Made by a program: the position numbers and the translations under genes. The notes under the pieces were generated by a model. It had not been told where the DNA came from. It was given only the letters and a program-made list of their open reading frames with translations, and ran no database searches. Positions 1-9,297 of a DNA stretch of 25,716 nt are shown piece by piece. Each line of letters begins with the position of its first letter. The first letter of the stretch is position 1. This DNA is from Chara braunii (taxonomy: Eukaryota > Streptophyta > Charophyceae > Charales > Characeae): the NCBI GenBank assembly GCA_003427395.1, contig BFEA01000367.1:1327477-1353192 (forward strand), read 5' to 3'.

Positions 1-91
1 CATAACAAAAGGTCATCTGGCATTCTGACATTTCCTTCAGGTAATCCCCTTTTGCGTGTCATCTGAAGCGGGAGCTGCCGGACTGGGGCAA

Positions 92-251
92 GGTCCCACC
101 AGCAAAGAGGATTGGATTAAGAGCCTGAATCTGGATGGTTTTAGAGAAGAGATTCAGGAAAAAAAAAACACTTCAATCTCGATTTTCTGCACCTGTCCCC
201 AAACACGTCCAGATTCAGGCATTCAATCCAATCCTCTTTGCTAGTGGGACC
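92..251. repeat. Foldback (MITE-like) element with 44-bp inverted arms
   Basis: The arm at 92-135 is the reverse complement of 208-251 at roughly 39 of 44 positions by eye; both arms contain AGAGGATTGGATT or its complement. About 70 bp separate the arms. Weaker complementarity continues outward into the GC-rich flanks (about 80-91 and 252-260). There is no coding capacity. This looks like a small non-autonomous DNA element or foldback. No target-site duplication could be fixed, so the superfamily is unknown. Confidence 0.7.
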
Positions 252-818
252 GCGCCCCTGGAAAGCAACATGCAAAACACAAAACAAAAAAACATACCAC
301 CCAGCAACATCCCAAATACCAAACAACATGCAGAGCAGCTGTTGGAAAAAAGAAACAAACAAACAAAAAGGAAAAAAAAAGAAAAAAAAAGAAACAAACG
401 CACCAAGAAAGGGCCTCGCTACACCACTCCTGACTTCGAAAATTTTGCGGGGGTGCTCCCGGAAGTGAAAACCTGCTCGGGAGTGCCTTTCGCCGCGCTC
501 CAAGTCTGAAAATGCCATTTGCGACATGTGGACACGCTCAGTGTGAAGCAGTCTGGCAGAAGTCGCTTGTCCCTTCCAGCTCCACTCCCGGGTGAAACTC
601 GGAGGTCTCTTTTTTTTTTTCCTTCTTTTTTTCTTTTCTTTTCTCTCGAAAAGGCAGCTTTGCAGGCGTTGAGTTCGGGAGTGCTCTCGGAAGCCACATT
701 CTGACAGCTCCCGAATTCAATCTGACAAAAAAAAAAAATAAAAAAAAATCAATCTGACACGTTGAACTCGGGAGCTGGTGTGAGGATGCTGCGCTCCCAA
801 AAATGGCCAAGTCGGGAC
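252..818. other. Non-coding, homopolymer-rich stretch
   Basis: I see no gene here. The stretch holds A-rich runs (about 345-400 and 727-750), a T/C-rich run (608-645) and several scattered copies of a short motif around TCGGGAGTGC (near 479, 673 and 769). A copy of GGGCCTCGCTACACCACT at 411-428 recurs as one arm of the inverted repeat at 820-890, so part of this sequence belongs to a dispersed repeat. Confidence 0.5.
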
Positions 819-819
819 T

Positions 820-890
820 AGTGTGGCGAGGCCCCAAAAGATCACATGCAATGCAGATCTTATATCAACTCTGGGCCCCGCCACACCACT
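820..890. repeat. Small inverted repeat
   Basis: AGTGTGGCGAGGCCC at 820-834 is complementary, with one mismatch, to the arm at 873-890. A diverged copy of the right arm lies at 411-428. It is probably a terminus or hairpin of a dispersed element, and the family is unknown. Confidence 0.5.
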
Positions 891-1942
891 GTCCAAATGT
901 GAAGACGACCAAAATGTGGCAGGTGCATCTGGCCATGTTCTAGCGGGGAAGTTCATTCTCATTTTGCACATTTCGATAGTGTTGTTGCATGCCCTCTGCC
1001 ATCATGGTGTGACGATGCTGCATTCCAATGGTGGTGGTAGGGAACAGTCTGCCAGAAAAAAAATGGGAGGGGAAAAAATAATAAATAAAAAAATAAAATA
1101 AAAATAAAAATAAGGAGAAGTTGTGCTTCACGACACGTAGCGCACCGTCTTTAGGACATACTCACACAGAGTCGCACCAGCAATTCTTTGCTTTATTCCT
1201 GGACAGAATTGTGGTCAGATGCGTACTGGTTGGCTGTAAATGCGGCCAGATTCATTTAATATAGTACACCCTTACCTACTGATGGTCACAACACTATGCT
1301 TGTACAGACAGGTATGCACTGCATGGACCATGCGCCTTGAGAGGAGTGGGGGGATTTGATTATGCGGAGAAGGGGGCTCGATGAACTCTGATGGATTCGA
1401 TCAGGTTTCCACGGCTTGCAAAAAAAAAAAAAAAAAAAAAGGAGATCTGCCACCTTGGCTCCTTCCCATCTTCTGGGCGAGTCAGAAACAAACAAGACAG
1501 CGGCGGCATGGCCAACTCAATGAGCGTACTATTCTTTCGCCTTGTTTTTTTTTTTCCCTTTCGCCTTTAACTAAAGAATACCGTGGGCTGAGCACACACG
1601 TAAGCAGCTTAACCAAATTATCATACGCCTACCAGACCAGCCTGGAGGCCATAAAAAAAGGGGGGGGAAAGAAAAAGACGAAAAAAAAGAAAAAAAAAAA
1701 AAGAAAGAAAGAACCAAGACCTAAAAGAAAAAAAAAAGAAAAAGAAAACGACAAGGAAAAGGGTTTGTGATTGCAGGAGGAGGAGGGGAAGATGGAGGGA
1801 GGGGAAGGGGGCAATGGCAGGGGTTCTGTTCGCACCTCGCTCCACTACTCACCACATGCGCAAAAGACAAAAAATATGGCGGTGTATCTTTCCATGTTCT
1901 AGCGGAGCCACGCCCTTTCTCTCTGGCAAAGCAAACAAAGTG

Positions 1943-1945
<3 letters not shown>
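891..1945. other. No gene seen; A-rich and simple-sequence DNA
   Basis: The stretch contains poly(A) or A/G-rich blocks at about 1,055-1,112, 1,419-1,440 and 1,653-1,765. All long frames here are low-complexity lysine or phenylalanine strings and are not credible proteins. A short phrase around CCATGTTCTAGCGG occurs at 932-945 and again near 1,892-1,905 within similar context, suggesting two diverged copies of an unknown repeat. Confidence 0.5.
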
Positions 1946-1982
<37 letters not shown>

Positions 1983-2103
1983 TTAACAACACCCCCTGCA
2001 GTGCTAGTGCTACTGGTAAGAGCAGGCAGCACTAGCACTCCCGGGGAGAGGCTCCATCTATTGGTGGGGAGCCTCACCTGCTGGAAAACGGGTCCAGCAT
2101 CCC
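1946..2103 (-). mobile_element. Short hairpin retroposon, copy A, with (AAT)n tail
   Basis: Read on the minus strand, the element starts with GGGATGCTGGACCC at 2,103. It forms a first hairpin (GCTGG...CCAGC) and a second (GCTCC...GGAGC, around AATAGATGG), then a third from an 11-bp perfect inverted repeat (2,001-2,011 with 2,028-2,038), and ends in an (AAT)n tract (1,946-1,981). Copy B at 20,507-20,637 shares the whole length. The A-rich 3' tail and the shared 5' start with unrelated flanks indicate retroposition. No clear target duplication is visible here. Confidence 0.65.
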
Positions 2104-2632
2104 TTATACACAGAATGAATCAGGAACATGACAGGGAAATAACTGAGGAAGACACCTGCCAGCATTGATTACTCTGTCCTCCACAGGATTGACTGTGCAG
2201 GTTGTTGGGAACAGGAAAAACCTATTCGCCCTGTACCAGGCGCCAAATGCCTGCTGTTGAGAGACTAGTTCCTCCCTCTCCCAAGGGACTTCACCACCCC
2301 ATCCCCTACTATCAATCCCTCTGTTCCACTCGATGTCAGCTGTCAGCTTTGTGCGGACACACACCCTTTTTTCACTCAGAACCCGACCCTAATTTTTACA
2401 TATCATTGCTAAAACATCCACCATTCTTACCCAAAACTATCCTCTGGTCCTCTTGGGGCAATCCGCCTCGACTCTGCTTCTATTTTCCAAAAAAACCCTG
2501 TCTCTTTCCATTCTATCCTTAGCCCATAACTCCCCCATACCATTCCATTTCAACCAGAGCTAAGGGAGGGGGTCGGAAGAGATCCGGAAAGTCTGAGAGG
2601 GGCCGGAGCGGGATAGAGGGGTCACCCTGGGT
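2104..2632. other. No recognisable gene
   Basis: This is non-repetitive, C/T-rich sequence with no protein I recognise. GGTTCAATCC at 2,630-2,639 matches a tRNA B box, but no T stem can form around it, so it is not called a tRNA. Confidence 0.4.
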
Positions 2633-2920
2633 TCAATCCTGAAAGCATAGGTGGTAGTCCCTTTCCCCTTCCTCAACATCTTCCCCCCCTTTCTCCCCAC
2701 CCTTCCATATTACCTTAGCGATCCAAACCCCCTGTCCCCCGCCCAGCCAGTCTTTACAGAACCTCTCGATGAGTTGTCTAATTTCTCGTTTAGAGTGTGG
2801 GTATGTGATTTTTTCTTTGAATCTTTCCCATTGAATGGAGATGTCCTCCTGTATTTGTTCCTTAATTGAGTTGATGAACTTAGTTCCATCCCGGTGTGAG
2901 GAAACCCGGGAAGGGGTCAC
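2633..2920 (-). pseudogene. Unrecognised coding remnant, minus strand, part 1
   Basis: An open minus-strand frame of about 95 codons reads as a soluble, charged protein with regular helical spacing, including FINSIKEQIQEDISIQWERF and REIRQLIERFCKDWL. I do not recognise the family. It lies just downstream, on the same strand, of another remnant (3,089-3,433), and both may come from one decayed gene, perhaps the gag-like or ORF1 part of a retroelement. There is no splice, promoter or start evidence. It could also be chance. Confidence 0.35.
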
Positions 2921-3088
2921 CTACCGTTCCCTGAGGCCAAAGGCAACAGCGTCTGTCACCCGCTGCGCCCCCTTCCGAGGTCCTCAGCAACGAGTAGGGT
3001 GTAAGCGTCAGCACGGTCCTGCTGGGCAGCCATCACGAGTGTCGCATCCAATGACTCACCCGGCCTGTAATTAAGATAGATTTCTGTT

Positions 3089-3433
3089 TTACACCAAGCG
3101 GAGGTGGTTTCTCCAGAGGGATGGTTCTTCTGCGTAGACTTTCCAGACCCAGTTCACACTGACGTATTTCCGAAAATTTTGAAGGGCCTGTCCAACAGTC
3201 TTCTTGATTTGCTGTAGTGGTGTATCAGAGTGCCCCCCTGCTAAAACCGTGGCTAACTTAAATTCAACAATGAATACTCGCCTCTGTTATCGATCCTCCA
3301 GTTTTACTATTTTAGGGTCATCCAACCGAACGGAGGTATTGCACCATCGTATATTCAAATGATCAAAACCGTTCATAATGCTTCCAAAAGTACAGCGGAA
3401 ATCCGCACCCGCTTTCAGATGAACTTGCCACCA
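3089..3433 (-). pseudogene. Unrecognised coding remnant, minus strand, part 2
   Basis: On the minus strand a frame from 3,433 down to a TAA at 3,091-3,089 reads as ordinary protein sequence, for example RRVFIVEFKLATVLAGG and LQNFRKYVSVNWVWKVY. One in-frame TAA interrupts it at 3,289-3,287, so it does not appear as a single long frame. Amino-acid composition (mixed hydrophobic and charged, W/Y-containing) is far from the low-complexity frames around it. I cannot name the family. The internal stop and the lack of a start indicate a decayed exon or transposon protein. Confidence 0.45.
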
Positions 3434-3769
3434 CAAAAAAATATAAAATAAAATAAGTAAATAAATAAATAAAATTTCACCAACTATTCATGTCTGTAAA
3501 GGGAGACAGAACCCCCTTTTCTCTCACACTTCTCCCAACGAGTTTACCTCTCACTTACCCACGTTGCTTCGCCGTTCAGTGCACCCAGGCAAAACAGCCC
3601 CGACACTCAACCTTGAACGTTCCCGTTTGCATGACCCCCTTCAATGCAGGATGTGCACTTTAACTGACAGCCTTTCCGCACAGCAGACAGGCGCAATCCA
3701 GCGCTATCAGCCCGAGCATAATCATGGATCCATCTAAGGCCCCAAAATCTGGGGTATCCGTTGTCAACC
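3434..3769. other. No gene seen
   Basis: It begins with an A/T-rich simple tract (about 3,436-3,475, AAATAAAT-type) and continues as unique sequence without a convincing frame. Confidence 0.4.
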
Positions 3770-3945
3770 AGCAGTCTGATTAGCTATTCTCTTATTTATC
3801 TTGCGGAGCCAACCATCCACAGACAAACAGGGCATTGGGCTGTTGAGTGGACCAGCGATCTGAGTAGTCATTCAAATTTGGGTGTTTCTCAGGATCCTAA
3901 TGGCCCTGATATCTCGGATTTTCCAATTTCCATGTAAATTTCCAT
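3770..3945. repeat. Left part of a ~90-bp degenerate tandem array
   Basis: GCTGTTGAGTGGACCAG at 3,839-3,855, followed by GCGATCTGAGTAGTCA, matches the repeat unit found six times at 9,882-10,375. A weaker unit lies near 3,770-3,800. The array therefore lies on both sides of the PLE and was split by it. Confidence 0.6.
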
Positions 3946-3947
3946 AT

Positions 3948-3957
3948 GGGACGCTGG
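3948..3957 (+). mobile_element. 5' stub of the hairpin retroposon split by the PLE (copy E, left part)
   Basis: GGGACGCTGG is the exact 5' start of the hairpin retroposon family. The sequence then passes directly into the left pseudo-LTR. The missing remainder, starting CCGGTTCCCAGC, resumes right after the right pseudo-LTR at about 9,788 and runs into a poly(A) tail ending at 9,871. Confidence 0.7.
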
Positions 3958-4488
3958 AAATAGGGACAGGGCCCGCAGGTAGGCCACCGGACCAGTCGTT
4001 TTTGCTGGTACCGGGACCTTAACCCTTGGGGGTGCTGTTCCGGACCGTTTTCCTGTAGCGGTCAGTAGACTGGAATTTCTATATCAACAATAGTTGTCAG
4101 TTTGCCGGTCTTTTCCGGGTCCTACGTCGCAGACACTCCGTCATTTCCGGAAATGGTCGGCGACGGCGGGGGAGTGTGGAACGAAGGACTGAGTTGAGGG
4201 CGAAGTAGAAGGTGGTAAGCCCCCTGAAGACGACCGTGTGGCGGCGGTCGAAACCGGTCGGGGTAGCCATACCCACCGGCACGAGCAGTTGTTGTTGATT
4301 TGTAATACATCTGTACTTGGCGACTTTGTTTGTCTATGTACTTGATCTTTTGATCTGTACTTATGTACTTGATCTTTTTATCTGTACTTACTTTATCTTT
4401 CGATCTGTACTTGGCGACTTTCTTGTCTAGTACCGGATTGTGACGTAGCTGAGTTTTGCTCACTTGTCACTACTACACTTTCATAACC
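3955..4488 (+). repeat. Left pseudo-LTR of the PLE
   Basis: It begins TGGAAATAGGGACA and ends CTTTCATAACC, as does the right copy. Compared with the right copy it carries about 50 extra bases near 4,350-4,410, made of alternating GTACTT and GATCTTT phrases, which looks like slippage in a short repeat. It includes the hammerhead-like motif at 4,211-4,277. Confidence 0.85.
4211..4277 (+). ncRNA. Hammerhead-ribozyme-like motif in the left pseudo-LTR
   Basis: Core CTGAAGA at 4,224-4,230 fits C3-A9 of the hammerhead. Stem II pairs GACCG (4,232-4,236) with CGGTC (4,245-4,249) under an 8-nt loop. GAA at 4,250-4,252 fits G12-A14. A two-base-pair stem III (AC 4,253-4,254 with GT 4,257-4,258) is closed by a 2-nt loop, and C4259 is the expected cleavage-site nucleotide. 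Stem I pairs CCCC (4,220-4,223) with GGGG (4,260-4,263), then an internal loop, then GGTGG with CCACC (4,211-4,215 and 4,273-4,277). Such minimal stem III type I hammerheads are known from PLEs and retrozymes. One oddity is an extra C (4,231) between A9 and stem II. Activity is inferred only. Confidence 0.7.
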
Positions 4489-4667
4489 TCTGACGGTGCA
4501 TGTGAACCTGCTTGGATACGTTTGCCCGAGCTTGAGTGAGCATGTTTACTACCGTGTTATAACCACGGCGAGCAACTACGAACAAGAATCAGTCAGGCTG
4601 ACTGACGACAGAAGACCATCCAAGTGTACGGTGTTTCCAAGGCGAAGGACCAAGAAGAATTGACGAG

Positions 4668-5903
4668 ATGTCTTACCGTGACAACGATCGGGAACGGCGG
4701 GACAGCCGCCTGGATGGACGGCCTGAAGACAGGAGGGACGGACATCACGGCGGGGGAAGAGACTACCACCAAGACGATCGACGTGAAGCGTTACGGGAGC
4801 GCGATGAAACTTCGGGAGAATATCGGTGACGTGCGCCGCCCACATGCTTCGAATGTGGCCAGGTAGGTCACTATCGTAATCAGTGCTGGAAACTATCAGG
4901 CGAAGGTAGCTCACGACCTGGCGAAGGCAGGGGTTGGCAACAGGGCAGATCGCGCGAAACCTCCCCTGAACGCATGAAGCTGAAAAAGCAGATCGAAGAA
5001 CTGGGAGTTTCGCTTGCAGCCATGCATGGGCACATCGAGCAGGAGAAGCAAAAGAAGCTCGAAACGGAGAAACGCAAGCAAGAGAAGATTGAAAAACAAC
5101 AGCGCGCCGCAGCGGAGAGGGAAGCACAAGAGTGGAAGTTGGCGCGGAAAAGTGCGAAGCTGAAAGAGGCTGAGGAACTGAAGATGCAGATGTGGAAGGA
5201 AATGAGGATGGAAGCAGCACTTGTGGCGAGTGAGCTGCGTGAACAGATATCGGGAGGCTTTTGCGAACAACTGACGGACGACATGTTACGGGCACTAGCG
5301 GCATCAGCGATCGATCGTAAAGGGAAGAAGAAAGCAGCCTCGCCGCCTCCATCGAACTTGTCATCCGCAAGCAATAGCGACACGAGTGACGCGGAGCAGA
5401 TGAACCGACGCACTCGGAAACTGACGAAAACGGAGAAGCGTAAACGAAGTGAGGAGAAAGCGGTGGGGAACAGTCCACGGATGGCGCAACAGGCAAAGAG
5501 GACACCTAGGACGATTGGAGTGAGGCCAGTGCGACTAGCTGCGAAGTTACAATGTACTGCGCACAAGATGAAGGAGAAGAACACTCCACCGCATTTTACC
5601 CCACGACGGGGGACTCCACGTACGAAAATCGCGACTACTATGGGTTCAGCGGGAAGAGCACAATTCATCTGTGAAAATATCCGTGCTCTTGCGGATCTGG
5701 GAGCAGACGAACTCAAGGACATCTGTAGGAAGGAGGGCGTGGAGTACGAGAAGAAAACTATTGCAGCCATGAACATCGCTAAGAAGCGAGCAGTCGTAGC
5801 ATACGGGAGCAAAGAAGACGAGATCAGGAGCAGCGATAATGAGAATGAGGGGATTGAGCAGGAAGGTGCCGAGGAACCCGAAGATGAAGGGGCAGAAGCG
5901 TGA
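4668..5903 (+). pseudogene. PLE gag-like protein: CCHC knuckle, coiled coil, SAP-like segment
   Basis: ATG at 4,668 is the first start after an in-frame stop and opens an Arg/Asp-rich N-terminus. A TGA at 4,827-4,829 interrupts the frame (a CGA-to-TGA change would explain it). The same frame then gives CFECGQVGHYRNQC (4,845-4,886), a perfect CX2CX4HX4C zinc knuckle of the nucleic-acid-binding gag type. From 4,974 follows a long Lys/Glu/Gln coiled coil (to about 5,230), a basic Ser/Thr-rich linker, and near 5,655-5,810 a helical segment around LADLGADELKDICRKEGV that resembles a SAP DNA-binding motif. The frame ends at TGA 5,901-5,903, exactly in frame with the nuclease that follows. It probably packages the element's RNA. 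The frame is long and not low-complexity, so I am confident it is real. Confidence 0.75.
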
Positions 5904-7058
5904 ATCTTTGAAGACACTATCCATTTGTGGATCTTATGCAATTGGGTGATCGACTATCGTCAAGAACAGAACTTTGATGTGCATGTGGAGAAACTTTACA
6001 GGCTTACGATTATGCTACTCACTCTGGCGGGAGATATCAATTGGTTGTCGAAATGTATTGACTCATGGGTACGCATGTATGCTGAAGTGGGTATTGACTT
6101 CATCGAGGTAACGAACGTGGTGTATACGCTAGCCTCACCTCATTGCAAGGCACAGTACGTGGGACAGACAAGTCGGCATGTGAACGTGCGATGGCGCAAA
6201 CACACTTCACGATGCGATCGAAGGAGCAAGGGCACTCACCTATATCGTTGGTGGCGCGACTTTGGACGGGAATCTTACGTATTGTTGCCGGTGGAAATTT
6301 GTTCCGATGAGAAACTGCTTGCCTTCGAGCAACTGTATATACAACGTTGGAATCCATCATTGAACACCAACGGGGTTCGTCGGAGGAGGAAGAGCCGCAA
6401 CACGAAGAGAAGAGGAAAACGTGAGCGGGAAAGGATACGGACGGGTGGAGTTGAGGCGTGGAAAGGCAGAAGAGTCAAGCCAGTTGGTATAATGTGTGAA
6501 GGGCTCACAGATGAGAAGTTGGACATCTTCAGCACACTCGTGGACCTGGAGAAACAAGGTGTGCGTAATTTCAAGTTGATATCCACCGGGGGCAACTGCT
6601 GGTTAGACGGTTGGAAGAAAATTAGGAAGGCGTTTGGGTCGACGACTGTCACATGTGAAGGTGGGGCATCGACCCTGGCGAAATGCAAGCAGAAGCTGGA
6701 GTTGGGCGGATGTGTGACGGTACGGTATTTGCGACGATGGCATAGTCGGGGTAAGCTGCACAAACAAGATCTGATTAAAACATTGCGTGATCCAGGGCAG
6801 TTAGGGGAGTTGAAGCATCGGGAAATCGAGGAGCTGTTCCGATTGTATCGAGCAGCCAAGGAATTCGAGAAGAAGTCGACACGATCATACTTACGAAGGA
6901 TAATCAGGCGAGTGATCAAAGAAGTTTCGGGTTGGATCATGGGTGCAAACAGCAATGTCAAATTAAAATTTGACGACCGAGTGAAGCTGGTGAAGGTTCG
7001 GAGAGTAGTTAACGACAAGATCGGGGAATTCGGACTGCCATCATGCATGCTGAAATGA
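5904..7058 (+). pseudogene. PLE GIY-YIG endonuclease domain and linker
   Basis: This is the same frame as the gag-like protein, with no ATG needed if the TGA at 5,901 is a mutation or is read through. The nuclease signature is clear: VVY at 6,117-6,125, YVGQTS from 6,156, an Arg/Trp/His helix (VRWRKHT), then FEQLYIQRWNPSLN with the metal-binding Glu and the late Asn of the fold. These correspond to the GIY, YIG, Arg, Glu and Asn positions of GIY-YIG nucleases, which nick the target DNA for PLE integration. The ~230 residues after it (from about 6,380) are basic and helical, with no named domain. The frame stops at TGA 7,056-7,058 just before the CxC linker. Confidence 0.8.
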
Positions 7059-8785
7059 GCACGTAGCAAGGTGAGAATCGTTTGGACAAGCAATCCAACG
7101 GTTTCCAACGTGTTACACAATCAGCGGACGTACGCGCGTGCCGACGTCTGCACCTGCACTTGTGCAGGATTACCCTATCCTAGGATAGGAGATCATGTGC
7201 GATTCACACTGCATGATATGGAGGGCGTACACCCGATGCTGTGTAATGCGAAGAACATTCCACGGACATCACATCCGGACCGAGCGCTGCTGTTGAGACG
7301 CGAGATTGAGGACGCATTCAAGAACTGGCCAAATCTAGGGGCAAAGGAGTGGGAGGTGACTATTGAGGATGCCAGTCAGTGTATGATAGAAACAACTGGG
7401 CAAAGTGAGAAGTATCTGGACATGGGGAAGGTCAACGAGCTGAAGAGCAAGTTGACCGGCCTGGTACGCACCCCACTGGACAGGAACCCGGGCGAGACCC
7501 TTGTGCTCTGCCCGGCGCTGTACCACGAAGCGATGCTAACCACATTTGTATGCAACACCGGTTACAAGATCATGGAGACGAATGAAGCGGCGATTGTCGA
7601 AAGGATGAGCAGTGATGCGACAGCAATGGGGTTGAAGCAGTTTGTGAAGATTGACAAGAAGGGAACATTTGGATGCGCTTACGTGCAACCGAAGCACAAG
7701 GATTTGGACAGATACCGCCCTATCTGCCCATCCTATTGTGAGCCGACAGTAAAAACGTCGAGAGCAGCAGCCAAGGATTTGAATCATCTACTCTACTCAC
7801 TACCAACGAAGTGGCACTTTAATTTGAAATCAGTGTTGGACCTGGTACCCAGGATTGAGCAAATTAATAAGAAGATTCAACGACTCCCCAGACGTGAATT
7901 GCAGTTATCCGCGATGTCGTATCACATCAAAGATATGTTCAGTAAACTACCTCACGCGGATATTCTGGAGGCCGTTGACTGGATTGTCGATCACTTCCGA
8001 AGGAGAGGGAAGACGTCAGTACGAGTGAACACCAGAGGACGCGGGAGCTTGTCGGACGTACCACGGGCGCTTATCATTGTCGGAAGATCGATCTGGAGGA
8101 CTTGAGGCGGTTTGTAGGATTTGATCTTCGGCACACATACATTAAAGCTACAGGTGTTCTCCTGAGACAGGTGGTCGGCATTCCCATGGGGAAAAGCACC
8201 AGCCCACCACTAGCGTGCATTATGTGCGCACACGCCGAGTACAAGTTCCTCTGCGAGCAAGGAAGTCAACAGTCAAGTATTTTCGGAATCCGGCTTATTG
8301 ATGACGTGAGCATCGTCATTGCAATGAAGAAGAGTGATGTGGGGAGTGGTGAGTTGATTCGTGCAGAGTTCAAGAAGTGCTACCCGAGCAATCTGACCTT
8401 GAAGCGCACGGACAATGGAAAAAAGAACTAGGACTTCCTCGGGGTGGAAATGCGGCAACAGGACGTGATGCCTTTCCTCGCGTGCGTGCAGCTTTCGAAG
8501 AATGAAAAGACAGTGTGGACGGAAGATAGATTGGATTTTAAAATTGGGCAAGGATACCACTCATGGGGCAGCAAACATCAAAAAAGTGCAGTCATCGCAA
8601 GTCGATTACACCGGATCGAGAGGAACACGACCGTGCGTAGCGAGTTGCCTGACAAGGTGCTGGCCTTGTCTCGGGAACTGAGGATGATGGACTTTCCTCA
8701 GAAGTTCTTCATTCGCGTCATGAAGAGTTTTGCAAGGGGGAGAGAAGCAATTTGGGGATACATTGCGACATGGTTAGCTGTGTAA
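7059..8785 (+). pseudogene. PLE CxC linker and reverse transcriptase, frameshifted
   Basis: The frame continues in phase after TGA 7,056. CTCTC (7,149-7,163) is the CxC motif typical of N-terminal-EN PLEs. RT motifs follow: KIDKKGT (near 7,650), RPICPSY, and motif A as MSYHIKDMFSKLPH, where the presumed catalytic Asp is His (codon 7,923-7,925). The frame then shifts (between about 8,010 and 8,060) into the phase carrying DLRRFVGFDLRHTYIKATG, motif B GIPMGKSTSPPLA, and motif C LIDDV (8,294-8,308). TAG at 8,429-8,431 precedes motif D/E DFLGVEM. The thumb-like tail (HSWGSKHQKSAVIASRLHRI) ends at 8,785. The family shares ancestry with telomerase RT. The copy is inactive. Confidence 0.85.
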
Positions 8786-9297
8786 CCCGGGGGGATGGGT
8801 CATACCAGTAGGGATGGAGGGAGCAGCGCACAATGACGAGTGCATAGTACATGTCTGTTTCGTTGGACGGTAGGATGTGGTGCTTCGTAGTGTAACGGGA
8901 CTGGGATGGAGACACTGTGTGGTACTGAGATGAAGTATACAGCGGGTAGGGTGGTGTATAATGGGTTATATGTTTTTGAACGTGTTCTGGTTGGTCAGCT
9001 AGGAGCAAAGTGTGGTGTGGTGTGGTCTGTCGTGTGCAACGTAGTACGTAACAACAGGACCTTTTCATACAGGCTTCTGTCTGTACGAGGGATATGTGTA
9101 GGGACAGGACCATCTCGCACAGTTGTCTGTACGAGTGCGATGGGCGCATTTGTTGTGTTAACCGTGGGACGTAGGGATAGGGCTATCTCACACAGGGTTA
9201 TACATTTCTAGGACAAGGTGTGTTGTGTTGTGGTTCGCTATGCTATTTGTAGTATGTGCAGCTCTTGGGGATAGCTCGCTCTGAATTGTATCCGGAA
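8786..9297 (+). other. PLE 3' untranslated region
   Basis: This stretch is non-coding and G/T-rich, between the RT stop and the right pseudo-LTR. It contains repeats of the phrase AGGGAYAGGRCYATCTC (near 9,105 and 9,173). No gene is seen. Confidence 0.5.

Noticed and set aside
1381-2077. Long lysine-, phenylalanine- or isoleucine-rich frames
   Set aside because: They are translations of A-runs, T-runs and the (TTA)n microsatellite, with no ordered protein content.
2630-2639. GGTTCAATCC as a tRNA B box
   Set aside because: The flanking bases cannot form a T stem, and no anticodon arm or A box lies at the required distance upstream.
4576-5941. Long minus-strand frames (309 and 353 codons) opposite the gag-like protein
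   Set aside because: They are antisense shadows of the Lys/Glu-rich coiled coil. The plus strand carries the CCHC, GIY-YIG and RT signatures in order.
6275-7120. Minus-strand 281-codon frame opposite the nuclease
   Set aside because: It is Ser/Leu/Phe-rich, complementary to a real plus-strand coding region, and has no recognisable motif.
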